A stretch of 64,000 nt of DNA from an uncultured Bacteroidota bacterium (GTDB lineage Bacteria > Bacteroidota > Bacteroidia > Chitinophagales > Chitinophagaceae), in assembly GCA_903853805.1 (NCBI GenBank), contig CAINUN010000050.1, positions 1-64,000 on the forward strand, in the 5' to 3' direction. Positions within the stretch are counted from its first letter, which is position 1. Every line of letters begins with the position of its first letter. The notes under the pieces were generated by a model. The model searched no databases, was not told the DNA's origin, and saw only the letters and a program-made list of their open reading frames with translations. The translations under genes were made by a program, and so were the position numbers. This document shows positions 19,501-28,416 of the stretch, piece by piece.

Positions 19501-19635
19501 ATTTACGCCAGAAGCAATCAATGTATTTTGGTAAGTTTCGTTAGCAAACAATAGACAATATTGACGATCGATAGCCCAAATGATGCCTTTGGTATGTAGC
19601 AATATTTGCTTTAAAACTTCTATTTGACTTGTCAT
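16558..19635 (-). CDS. multi-PAS hybrid sensor histidine kinase/response regulator
   Basis: Repeated PAS/PAC (ITDRKKAE), VAHDFNNSLQAMLGYIEI H-box, GRGLGMSGVYSIVKSYGG, C-terminal receiver LWVEDDDIIRTSI...VLTDIGMPEMSGW. Confidence 0.92.
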   Translation of the reverse strand: MTSQIEVLKQILLHTKGIIWAIDRQYCLLFANETYQNTLIASGVNAMQLGQNVLTNEYPQDFLDFWKTNYDKCFLGEEFIVESHFYSTDGIHFVENSLSPIKDNDGSIVGVVVVSIDNTEIKFARKNIIESESKYHYLFENMISGFQLSEVFVDENNQPIDFNFIDGNKNMKQFTGYDIEEVRGKTIKQILPNADINMIRKYGNVALTGEPFTMDYFSNTFKRHFHVSCYCPKKGFFVAIFDDISERKALEEASRKNEAENRAIIQALPDLMLRIHRDGTYLDCLSTDESLLIAPKETLTGKNIHQILPPNVVAQSLEAIEKAIASNEVVSFEYQLDIQGKDCHFENRFIAISEHEVLSIIRDISQRKEAENEIVIQTAALAESESMFSQFMDYLPGVAFLKDHEGRLIFTNKYMIEVLGAKDWLGKAMVDLFPNEFGQQITIDDKNSLAKGYLRIEESVPDVNGEHHIYETQKFRIDRQGKEPLLGGISLDVTDRKIAEQVILQAKEDLAKQVEIRTSELRHAKEAAEKNEEKFKDIFNLGNDPMFVRQLDKDGNFSILIDVNEIACEKYGYTRAEFFNMHPSDLVDPVTFINKDLPALKELIEKRKVTFESIHLTKEGKEMNVELSGRYFELEGKNVLLYIIRDITDRKKAEKAAIESQRLMAVGEMAASVAHDFNNSLQAMLGYIEIIKFKGNLAEATIGYLKIIETLLADVSSRVKLMQRFGDNKQGTDNHQLINVNPIISEVILQLRPIWKDKLEKEGKHIHIDTAFSKSLYVQCNEGEIKTAIHNIIKNSLEAMPEGGNLTIATHSKGRKAIITFTDTGIGMNEETKSKIFQPFYSTKGFEAGRGLGMSGVYSIVKSYGGDIYVVSSEIGSGTTIEMTLPYNKQQEKLEEMITKEQLHKKEAKLNILWVEDDDIIRTSIIELINIIGHQCDTANSGQQALEFLEQNTYDIVLTDIGMPEMSGWQLADAIKEKYKGTIPVCVVSGWQINEQEKQEHGVKYSIGKPFSIAEINNLLFTFRN

Positions 19636-19710
19636 AATATTATCACTTATTCAGGTTTGCAAATGAGCGCCTTTGTTGAGCGTAATGTTTAAAATGCTTT
19701 TTTATGGCTG

Positions 19711-19756
19711 CAATTTCTTAAAAATTATACCCTTTAAAAACACCTATAGTTAGTCA
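19711..19756 (-). promoter_or_regulatory. Palindrome site 8 (degenerate: TGACTA-ACTA-TAGGTG on minus), upstream of PAS kinase 16558..19635
   Basis: 19741-19756; -7-like AGAAATTG only weakly matches. Confidence 0.4.
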
Positions 19757-19894
19757 TCATCATTTAACAAGTTCATTGAAAAAGAGAAACTTAGGATGTT
19801 ACCTTTTTATCCTAGCGTTCTTCTAAAATGCAGGAGCCGTTTTTGATTTTTTTTACCCTGGTAAAAGAACAAAAACCGACTATTCCCACTTCAT

Positions 19895-20107
19895 TTCAAC
19901 GATTTTGCACTACTTAAGTCTAACTTTTTAGTGGTTTTGTGCAATGTTGCACTTCTGAAGTCTAACATATTAGTAACTTTGTGCGATGTTGCTCTTCCGA
20001 AGTCTAACATATTAGTAAAATTGTGTACTATTACACTTCCACAGTCTAACATTTTAGCAACTTGGTGCAAAATTGCACTGCTGAAGTCTAATCTTTTACA
20101 AACCAAG
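19895..20107. repeat. tandem array A, 42-bp unit, about 5 copies
   Basis: AAGTCTAAC-like start at 19916, 19958, 20000, 20042, 20084 (exact 42-bp steps); each unit has CTAA-N4-TTAG and GTGCA-N4-TGCAC-type dyads. Confidence 0.9.
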
Positions 20108-20145
20108 TTTACCATGAACATCAGAAGAAAAACAAGACCCGTTTT

Positions 20146-23100
20146 TTATTTATTTTTAAAGGTGAATAACAATTTATTGAGTGCTGCAATCGTAAAAGGT
20201 TTGTCTAAAGAATAGGCAACTCCATGTTCTTTTTTTTCTTCTTCGGTAACTTGCCAACCGCTGACTACACAAACAGGCATTGTGCCTTTAAATTTTTCTT
20301 TGATAGCATCTGCCAATTGCCAGCCCGTCATTTCGGTCATGCCTATGTCGGTCAATACAATATCATAGGTGTTTTTGTCAAGATATTCCAACGCAAGCTT
20401 TCCACTACTTGCAGTATCGCATTGATGACCAACTAATTGGATGATCTGTGAAATACTTTCTCTGATAATATCATCATCTTCCACCCATAAAACATGGAGT
20501 TTTTCATTCTTCTTGGCGGATTGTTCTTTTTGCGTAGTTGCTACTGATATTTCCTGTTGCTTTTTGAAAGGGAAATCAATTTCAATAGTAGTTCCTTGCC
20601 CAATTTCGGAGGAAACCACCTGAATATTACCACCAAAACTTTTCACCACACTATATACTCCACTCATGCCAAGCCCTCTGCCGGCTTCAAACCCTTTGGT
20701 GGAAAAGAACGGTTGAAAAATTTTTGATTTTGCCTCTTCATTCATTCCTATGCCAGTGTCAGTAAATGTTATCAATGCTTTTTGTCCTTTAATTTTTGTT
20801 TTGATGGACAAATTGCCACCATGAGGCATGGCTTCAATACTGTTCTTTAAGATATTGTGGATGGCTGTTTTTATTTCCCCTTCATTGCAATTAATGGGGA
20901 GGCTATCGCAAAAGGAGGTGTTGATATGAATGATATGTCCTTCTTTTTCTAAGCGGTCTTTCCACATTGGCCGAAGCTGTAGGACAACTTCGCTGATAAT
21001 GGGATTGAGATTAACAAGTTTATGGTCAATTACATTTTGTTTGCTATCGCCAAAACGCTGTAATAATTTCACCCTGCTCGATACATCGGTGACAAGCGTT
21101 TCAATGGTATTGATATAACCAAGGGCAGAGTCGGACAAGTTTTCTTTGAATTTGATGATTTCAATATTTCCTTTCATAGCCTGAAGTGTGTTGTTGAAAT
21201 CGTGGGCTATGGAAGAGGTCATTTCGCCTACTGCCGAGAGTCTTTGGTTTTCGATAATTGATTTTTCTGCCTGCTTCCGTTCTGTAATATCTTGAGAGAT
21301 GGAAATGCCGGCAAATATTTCTTTATTGAGATTGTAGATGGGCAGCACTTGCTGAAAAAAGGCCCTGTTATCGAACTGCCATTCAAAGCTATTTTTCTTT
21401 CCTTGAAGTGCAGACAAATAGTAGGGTTCTAATAGGTCAACAACCTCTTGGGGCAATGTTTCTGGTAGTTCTTTGCCTATTAATGCCGCCTTATTAAAGC
21501 CATTTTTGTCGATGTCTTCTCCACCAACTATCTGGAATCTTAAATTTTTGTCGAAAAGAAAAAAAGATGTGTTTGGGATAGATTCTATCAACAAACTATA
21601 TAATTGTTCACTTTCCTCTGCTTTGTTTTTGGCAATCATTAAATCGGCAGTGCGTTCTTCTACTAAAACGGAAAGGTCTTCTTTGGCTTTAAGAATTACG
21701 TTTTCTGCTTGTTTTCTTTCGGTAATATCTAATCCAATGCCTCCCAAAAGCGGTTCCTTCCCTGGTCGGTTGATGGTGAACTTTTGCAATTCAAAGTGAT
21801 GAACTACTCCATCAAGTTGGGGTACGGATTCTTCAAATTTATTATAGCTATTCGAAATTGCTTTCAAATCTCCTTTTGTCATTCTTTCGCCCAATTCATT
21901 AGGGTAAATCTCTGCCATTGTTTTGCCAACCCAACTATAGGCACCAAACGTTTCATTCATGTATTTGTTCACATAAAGCACGCGTCCTTCATGGTCTTTT
22001 ATGAATACGGTTGCGGGCAAATAATCCATAAACAACGAAAAACGCCATTCTATTTCACTCAAGGCAGCCTCTATTTGTTTGCGCTCGGTGATGTCGTTTA
22101 AGGAAGTCACACGCACATCCTTGTTCTTATACCGCATCATCCTGCCTTGCAACACACAAGGGAAAGTAGTGCCATCTTTTCTTAAAGCAGTGGCTTCGTA
22201 TGGTTTTTCGATACCCGACAGCATATTGTCCATCACCATTTGTCGGTCTTCGGGCACAATCCAATCGGTGCCATAACGGGTCAAGGCTTCTTCCGTTGTA
22301 TAGCCAAACATTTTTTCAGCAGCAAGGTTTTGTTCAATACATACCCCTTTTTCTGAGAAAAATATGGCTTCGAAAGAGGCTTCCGACAAGCCCCTGTATT
22401 TTTCTTGGCTTTCTCTAAAGTCTTCTTCTATCTTTTTACGATCAGTAATGTCTATTTTAACGGCTATAAAGCTGACAATATTGCCTTCCGAATCTAAAAC
22501 AGGGGTAATGATTTCCTCTTCGTAGTATAAAGTGCCATCTTTCCTTCGGTTTATCAATTCGCCCTTCCAAACCTTTTTTTCGAGTATTGTACTCCAAAAT
22601 GTTTTATAAAAATCAGCATCCTGCATCCCCGATTTTATCAGTTCACCCGGTCTCTTGCCAATAAATTCGTCAAAAGTGTATCCTGTAAGATGCGTAAAAG
22701 CTGAATTTGCCCATTGAATATAGCCGTCAATATTGGTAATAATGATGGCGTTTGCAAATGATTCAAAGGCGGCAGTTTGCAGTTTAATAGTGTTTTCCGC
22801 TTCTTTTCGCTCCGTAATATCTCGAATCATAGACAGTACTTCATGCTCCGAAATAGCAGTAATTCTATTTTCAAAATATCTATTCTGGTTTTGAACAGGA
22901 AGCATGTATTCAAAATGCTCTACCTCGCCACTTGTAAAAGCAAGCTCAAGGACCTGAAGTGATTTTTGGGCAAGAACCGGTGGCAACACCTCGTTTATTT
23001 TTTTGCCAATAAAAGCTTCTTTAGGCACAAAAAGAGAGGCTTCATTCGTGCTGATGAGATTTAAAAAGGTGCCGTCCTTATGAATGCGGAACATTAAATC

Positions 23101-24495
23101 GGGCACAGCTTGAATGATGGCACGGTTGTCGGCTTCGCTTTTTTGGAGTGCCTTCTTTGCTTCCTTTTCTTTGGTAATGTCAAGGGCTATGCCGATGTAT
23201 CCTTGCGACTTGCCCTCTGTTTTTTTAATAGAAGATAAGGTAAGATTAACAGGGAATTGTCGCCCATTTTTATGAACAAACGTCCATTCTTTAGTATTGA
23301 CTTTAGCACTATGCAATGCTTGTTGAATAGATTGAAAATCAATAGGAGCATTTCCTTCGTTTTCTAAGTCGATTTCCTTTACTCGACTTTCAAGTTCTTC
23401 AGGAAGATGAAAAATAGAGGGTCTCAGTTTACCAATCACTTCTTCGGCTTTATAGCCAAGCATTTCTTCGGCTGCCTTGTTGAAATGCTCAATGATGCCA
23501 TCAGCTGATGTGGATATGATAGCTAGGCCTGCATGTTGCAAAATAGCCTCTTGCATTATCATTGACTTACGCAGCTCTTCAGTTCTTTCTTCAACGCGCT
23601 TTTCTAGATTCTGGTTGGCTTCTTTCAGCAAATTGAGCGTTTCTTTTATGGCATTGTCTGCCATTTTTCTCTCTGAAATATCACGAATGATGCCTGTTAT
23701 TTTTTGTGGAACGCCTTTATCATCATAGATAAGGGCTGAAGAAACGGCAGCAGCAACAACAGAACCATCTTTGTTTGACAATGACAACTCATAATCCCTA
23801 AAACTTGATTCTTCAATTAGTTTTGCAATAGAACTTTCTCGATCACTTGGTTGCGTATAAAACGATGCCATAGATAGCCCTATGACATCTTCCCTTTTGT
23901 ATTGTCCTTTAGTAAAAAATTCAATAGAGGGACTCACTTCAAGTAAAATCCCATCAAAACTAGCCTCATAGTAAACATCTTGAATGCTTTCAAAAATACT
24001 GCGGTATTTTTCTTCGCTTTCTTTTAAGGCTATCTCTGTTTTTTTACGTTCCGAAATGTCAAAACAATGCCCGATATACCCAATAAATTCAGCTGTGCTG
24101 CTATAATTTGGCGTACCAATATCAAGTAGCCACCTATATTCACCACTAGCATGACGTAAACGGTATTCCATTTCAAATGGTTCGCGTTTATCGAATGAAG
24201 TAATATAGATATCAAGGCATTTATCAAAATCATCGGGATGAACACCTTCTGCCCAACCGTTGCCCACCTCTTGTTCTAAGGTTCTACCTGTAAATTGCAA
24301 CCAATTGTTGTTAAAATAGGTACACAGTTTATCAGTATCCGAAATCCAAATTAAGGCAGTACCCGCTTCAATTAAATGTTGGTATTGAACCTCAGATTCT
24401 TTCAGTTTACGTTCAGCAAGTGAGCGCGCATTTTCGGATTGTTCAAGCTTTGTTTTTAATGCTTGAAGTTCTTGTAAAACATCCTCATTGTTCAT
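20146..24495 (-). CDS. multi-PAS hybrid sensor histidine kinase/response regulator, 1449 aa, paralog of 16558..19635
   Basis: Many PAS/PAC repeats (DITERKQ), IAHDFNNTLQAMKGNIEIIKF, C-terminal receiver LWVEDDDIIRESI...VLTDIGMTEMTGW. Confidence 0.92.
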   Translation of the reverse strand: MNNEDVLQELQALKTKLEQSENARSLAERKLKESEVQYQHLIEAGTALIWISDTDKLCTYFNNNWLQFTGRTLEQEVGNGWAEGVHPDDFDKCLDIYITSFDKREPFEMEYRLRHASGEYRWLLDIGTPNYSSTAEFIGYIGHCFDISERKKTEIALKESEEKYRSIFESIQDVYYEASFDGILLEVSPSIEFFTKGQYKREDVIGLSMASFYTQPSDRESSIAKLIEESSFRDYELSLSNKDGSVVAAAVSSALIYDDKGVPQKITGIIRDISERKMADNAIKETLNLLKEANQNLEKRVEERTEELRKSMIMQEAILQHAGLAIISTSADGIIEHFNKAAEEMLGYKAEEVIGKLRPSIFHLPEELESRVKEIDLENEGNAPIDFQSIQQALHSAKVNTKEWTFVHKNGRQFPVNLTLSSIKKTEGKSQGYIGIALDITKEKEAKKALQKSEADNRAIIQAVPDLMFRIHKDGTFLNLISTNEASLFVPKEAFIGKKINEVLPPVLAQKSLQVLELAFTSGEVEHFEYMLPVQNQNRYFENRITAISEHEVLSMIRDITERKEAENTIKLQTAAFESFANAIIITNIDGYIQWANSAFTHLTGYTFDEFIGKRPGELIKSGMQDADFYKTFWSTILEKKVWKGELINRRKDGTLYYEEEIITPVLDSEGNIVSFIAVKIDITDRKKIEEDFRESQEKYRGLSEASFEAIFFSEKGVCIEQNLAAEKMFGYTTEEALTRYGTDWIVPEDRQMVMDNMLSGIEKPYEATALRKDGTTFPCVLQGRMMRYKNKDVRVTSLNDITERKQIEAALSEIEWRFSLFMDYLPATVFIKDHEGRVLYVNKYMNETFGAYSWVGKTMAEIYPNELGERMTKGDLKAISNSYNKFEESVPQLDGVVHHFELQKFTINRPGKEPLLGGIGLDITERKQAENVILKAKEDLSVLVEERTADLMIAKNKAEESEQLYSLLIESIPNTSFFLFDKNLRFQIVGGEDIDKNGFNKAALIGKELPETLPQEVVDLLEPYYLSALQGKKNSFEWQFDNRAFFQQVLPIYNLNKEIFAGISISQDITERKQAEKSIIENQRLSAVGEMTSSIAHDFNNTLQAMKGNIEIIKFKENLSDSALGYINTIETLVTDVSSRVKLLQRFGDSKQNVIDHKLVNLNPIISEVVLQLRPMWKDRLEKEGHIIHINTSFCDSLPINCNEGEIKTAIHNILKNSIEAMPHGGNLSIKTKIKGQKALITFTDTGIGMNEEAKSKIFQPFFSTKGFEAGRGLGMSGVYSVVKSFGGNIQVVSSEIGQGTTIEIDFPFKKQQEISVATTQKEQSAKKNEKLHVLWVEDDDIIRESISQIIQLVGHQCDTASSGKLALEYLDKNTYDIVLTDIGMTEMTGWQLADAIKEKFKGTMPVCVVSGWQVTEEEKKEHGVAYSLDKPFTIAALNKLLFTFKNK

Positions 24496-24629
24496 AATGC
24501 GCGTATTGCTATTGAAGTAAATGATTTATCTGTTGAATTGCCTACTCATACAAAACATTGCCTGACTATATGTTTAAATGCTTTCAAGCCAATCATAATT
24601 TGGAACGTACAATTTACACTAAATCATTA

Positions 24630-24676
24630 CAAAAATAACAGGCATTATTATGCCATAAAATAACTATGGTTAGTTA
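24630..24676 (-). promoter_or_regulatory. Palindrome site 9 (TAACTA-ACCA-TAGTTA on minus) + 23 bp + TATTTTTG, upstream of the 1449-aa PAS kinase
   Basis: Perfect palindrome 24661-24676; -7 box 24630-24637. Confidence 0.8.
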
Positions 24677-24748
24677 TTGTACTTTTAAGAATAGTGGGTA
24701 ATTATACGTGTTTTTATGATTTGAATTATTAATCTAGCAATTTGTTAA

Positions 24749-24764
24749 TAACTATGATTAGTTA
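24749..24764. promoter_or_regulatory. Palindrome site 10 (TAACTA-TGAT-TAGTTA), between the divergent PAS kinase and SWIM gene
   Basis: Perfect arms; no -7 box at standard spacing on either strand. Confidence 0.6.
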
Positions 24765-24825
24765 CCACCAATATTGGATTGTTTCTTTTCTTTATTTTGC
24801 CGTTAACCTTTAATAAACGTTGAGA

Positions 24826-25230
24826 ATGCAAATGAGAAAATTCACCTTTAATTGTTATGATGGAGTTTCTGGAAATGTGAATTATGTTGAATTTAAAGAG
24901 AATGGCTCCCTCTATTTTTACTCCTGCACATGTAGTATTTCTTCTTATAAAAAATGCAAACACGTTAGGAGTATATTAGCAGGAGAAGAGAAATATCTTA
25001 ATCAAACAGGCATTGCCAACCAACAAGAATTGATTGAGCGTTTAAAAACTTTCCATGCAGGCATTAACACTATTAATAATGTTAGAGCATCGAAGGGGTT
25101 GCCCCCTATTTGTACTAAATGTAAAACAGAAACAAATGAAGCACGGCAAAATTTTTCTTTTTTATTAATGCTTACGCGCAGCTTTATAAAAAAATATAAA
25201 TGCATCAATTGCGGACATGATCATCTATAA
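24826..25230 (+). CDS. small SWIM zinc-finger + zinc-ribbon protein
   Basis: YSCTCSISSYKKCKH = CxCx7CxH SWIM motif; C-terminal CTKC...CINCGHDH zinc ribbon; ATG 24826 preferred over TTG 24820. Confidence 0.65.
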   Translation: MQMRKFTFNCYDGVSGNVNYVEFKENGSLYFYSCTCSISSYKKCKHVRSILAGEEKYLNQTGIANQQELIERLKTFHAGINTINNVRASKGLPPICTKCKTETNEARQNFSFLLMLTRSFIKKYKCINCGHDHL

Positions 25231-25568
25231 TTTATTCATTACTAACAATACTATTAATAGCAACGCCTAATAGATGGGTGTTTTTCATTAAAAAACCATT
25301 GGATCTATTACACATATCTCATCCCTCATGAAAATTGCAAAATCTTCCTACTAGCGAGTACGCCATACAAAAAGCAACTAAGCCTCTCTTGTGGAAGAAG
25401 GACTGAACTTAAAACAGTTATGGATTGAAAACGGTTGGTAATGAACATTAATGCTTTTTAAAAAGCTGTTCATAGAGCGGAAAAGTAGGAGCAAAAAAGT
25501 CTCCCAACAAAGAAACCTTGTCACGATTTGACTAAGTGTTATGAAGAAGATGATTCTTTTGCCAACAA

Positions 25569-26624
25569 TTAATAAACGTTTACAAAACCACCTGGTAAAA
25601 CTAAAGCCCAGTTTACACCAAGGTCTTCGCTACGATAAAGCCCTTTATTGGTAGCTGCATAGACAAGTTGTTTGCTAACACCGTTTTTAAAAATATCTTC
25701 TTTCCCAACGATGGAATAAACAACTGTATAGTCATCAAGTCCTGCGTTTGATGCAACAAATTTACTGCCGTCCCAACGGTAAACACCCATAGAATCGGTG
25801 CCCACTAAAATAGTTTTATCAAAAGGAGCATAGGTGCAATGAAGAATATGTTTTACAGGCAGCCCTGGCATTGGATTCCAATTAGCCCCATTATCATTAC
25901 TTGAGTAGATGCTGTCATTTCCAACAAGGTCTGTCAACAACAATGTATTGCCGTTATGACCAAGATAAAACAAGTGTCCACTAGTTGGCGGCAGACCTGC
26001 AACTGTTTTTACTTGCTCCCATTTATCGCCCTTAGCATTTCTGTAGTAAATTGAATCGTTTGAAGCATTGTGAGCATATACAGGTCCAGATTGTTGGTTG
26101 GTAAACGAGGTGATGGTTGTATTATTAATGTCAGCTTCATAATTGTTATCAACAATCCAAGTTTTCCCATTGTCGTCACTATAAGCAATACCCTTAGGGT
26201 CTTTAGTAATGACATATGCTCTGTTGTGCGCAGCAGAATACAATATTCCTTGTTGCCAAGGAATGTATTTGCTCAATCCTAAATAAAAGCTATTGATATT
26301 GGTGTAAACAGGGTTGAAATTTTTACCATTATCATCACTCATGTGTACATTCCCTTTCACCATGATAATGTTCATGCCAGAAGTTAACAACGCTCGAGTT
26401 TTAAAGCCATCAGCAGGGAAAATAGTTTTAAAATTTGCTCCATCGTTTGTGTTCAACAAAGCACCTTGTTCTGTACCAACGTACAGACTATATGGTTTTT
26501 GGACTATTGAGTTATTGTCAATACCATTCGATTTCTTACACGCCTGAAAAGCAATGGTCAAAATCGCCAATACTCCAAGAGAATAAATCAGGTTAGCCTT
26601 ACGCATCGAAAAAAATTTCTTCAA
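25569..26624 (-). CDS. lipoprotein with BNR/sortilin-like beta-propeller repeats
   Basis: Lipobox LTIAFQACKK; repeats SDDNGKTW, SSNDNGANW, SEDLGVNW. Confidence 0.7.
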   Translation of the reverse strand: MKKFFSMRKANLIYSLGVLAILTIAFQACKKSNGIDNNSIVQKPYSLYVGTEQGALLNTNDGANFKTIFPADGFKTRALLTSGMNIIMVKGNVHMSDDNGKNFNPVYTNINSFYLGLSKYIPWQQGILYSAAHNRAYVITKDPKGIAYSDDNGKTWIVDNNYEADINNTTITSFTNQQSGPVYAHNASNDSIYYRNAKGDKWEQVKTVAGLPPTSGHLFYLGHNGNTLLLTDLVGNDSIYSSNDNGANWNPMPGLPVKHILHCTYAPFDKTILVGTDSMGVYRWDGSKFVASNAGLDDYTVVYSIVGKEDIFKNGVSKQLVYAATNKGLYRSEDLGVNWALVLPGGFVNVY

Positions 26625-26719
26625 TTTTACAAAAAAGTTAGGAATAAGTCAGGAAAGATACTACAAAGACAGAATACAACCCACATTTCGTTTGAATTTT
26701 TCTGGTTTTTCTAAAAAAA

Positions 26720-28198
26720 TCATTTTAGGTATTCCTCGATTTGCTGTTCTAAAAACTGTTCCGCAATCATCAAATCTGTATGTAATAATCGGTCGCTTTC
26801 CATGAATGACACTTGTTGGCGTAATGCTGACCATACTTTTTCAATGCTTGGTGAAGACAAGGTTGGATGGCGCATATCTAAAGCCTGTGCAGCTGTAAGC
26901 AACTCAATTGCCAAAACGCGTTGTACATTTTGAATCACTTTTCTAAGTTTAGTAGCTGCGTTTGCACCCATGCTCACATGGTCTTCTTGTCCGTTGCTGC
27001 TCACAATGCTGTCCACACTTGCTGGGGTGCAATATTGTTTGGTTTGACTAACAATTGAAGCCGCAGTGTATTGTGCAATCATAAAACCGCTGTTCAACCC
27101 TGCATTGGGTGCTAAGAATGGTGGCAGATTTCTTTGTCCGCTAATAAGTAAGTAAGTTCTTCTTTCCGAAATGTTACCCAATTCAGCCAAAGCAATAGCT
27201 AAGAAATCTAGATTGAGCGCCAAAGGTTGACCATGAAAATTGCCTCCGCTTACAATGGCATCTTCATCATGAAAGACAATGGGGTTGTCGGTCACAGAAT
27301 TGATTTCAATTTCCACAACATTTTTCACGTGAGCTGTTGTGTCTTTGGTGGCACCGTGCACTTGTGGTATGCATCTAAAAGAGTAAGGGTCTTGCACTTG
27401 TTGCTTAGGTAAATCTTGCAAGGTGCTTCCCTTCAACCATTCCAACATTTGTTGTGCAGTATCAATTTGTCCTTTGTGGGGTCGAAGTCGATGAATAGAA
27501 TGACGATAGGGTTCTTTTTTGGCCAAAAAAGCATCGGCACTCATAGCTGCAATAAAGTCGGCCCATTTTTGAAGGCGCATGGCTGCCATCAAACTCCACG
27601 TAGCATAGCTGCTCATAAATTGAGTGCCATTCAACAACGCCAATCCTTCTTTTGCTGCAAGGGGAATTGGTGGCAAAGCCAATTCTTTCAATACATCAAT
27701 AGCCTTTCTTTTTATCCCTTTGTAACGCACCCAACCTTTACCAAAAATAGGCAAGCTTAAATGTGCCAACGGTGCCAAATCGCCGGAAGCACCCAATGAC
27801 CCTTGCTCGAAAACGACAGGAGAAATGCCCAAGTTGTAAAAATCAATGAGGCGCTGAACAACTTCTTTTCTCACACCGCTATAGCCTTGGCTCAATCCCA
27901 ATACTTTCAACAAAAGCATTAAACGAACAATTTCCTCAGGCACTTCATCACCCATGCCGCAAGCATGACTGCATACTAGGTTTTCTTGAAGTTGTGCCAG
28001 TTCATCATCAGCAATGCGCACATTGCATAAAGAACCAAAGCCGGTATTGATGCCATAATAAGTATTGCCGCCTTCCAAAATTTTATCGAGATAAGCGCGG
28101 TTGGTGTCTATTCTTGAAATGGCTTCGTCAGAAAGTACTAGTTTTTGATTGTAATATTTTGATAGCTCTTCAATTGAAAGGTGGTCTGGCAACAACAT
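26720..28198 (-). CDS. hutH: histidine ammonia-lyase
   Basis: GINTGFGSLCNVRI, MIO signature GSLGASGDLAPLAHLSL; start at internal Met (28198) preferred. Confidence 0.93.
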   Translation of the reverse strand: MLLPDHLSIEELSKYYNQKLVLSDEAISRIDTNRAYLDKILEGGNTYYGINTGFGSLCNVRIADDELAQLQENLVCSHACGMGDEVPEEIVRLMLLLKVLGLSQGYSGVRKEVVQRLIDFYNLGISPVVFEQGSLGASGDLAPLAHLSLPIFGKGWVRYKGIKRKAIDVLKELALPPIPLAAKEGLALLNGTQFMSSYATWSLMAAMRLQKWADFIAAMSADAFLAKKEPYRHSIHRLRPHKGQIDTAQQMLEWLKGSTLQDLPKQQVQDPYSFRCIPQVHGATKDTTAHVKNVVEIEINSVTDNPIVFHDEDAIVSGGNFHGQPLALNLDFLAIALAELGNISERRTYLLISGQRNLPPFLAPNAGLNSGFMIAQYTAASIVSQTKQYCTPASVDSIVSSNGQEDHVSMGANAATKLRKVIQNVQRVLAIELLTAAQALDMRHPTLSSPSIEKVWSALRQQVSFMESDRLLHTDLMIAEQFLEQQIEEYLK

Positions 28199-28416
28199 GT
28201 GGAATAGAATCTTTGGGCGCAAAAGTAGTGAAAGAGGCAATGTTGCATACTAGAAAATATTAACCGACCGTTTGTAAATAATACGGCACAAATAGATTGC
28301 TATTGTAAAACTTCTATTTCGACTTGCTAGGTAAATCCAAATAATCTTCATTAAGGATAATCTTTAACAAATAATCCATCCCTCGGCTATTATATTTGCG
28401 CCACTAATTTTAAGAT

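Noticed and set aside
19895-20107. Possible CRISPR array
   Set aside because: Whole units are repetitive with no unique spacers, and no cas genes are present in the window.
19891-20121. 76-aa ORF with 14-aa repeats (TNMLDFRSATLHK)
   Set aside because: Lies on tandem array A; a 42-bp unit is a multiple of 3, so a repeated ORF arises automatically. Dyad symmetry explains the sequence better than coding.
25239-25254. Possible eleventh palindrome (TTACTA-ACAA-TACTAT)
   Set aside because: Right arm matches poorly and there is no TAnnTTTG at 22-23 or 33 bp downstream.
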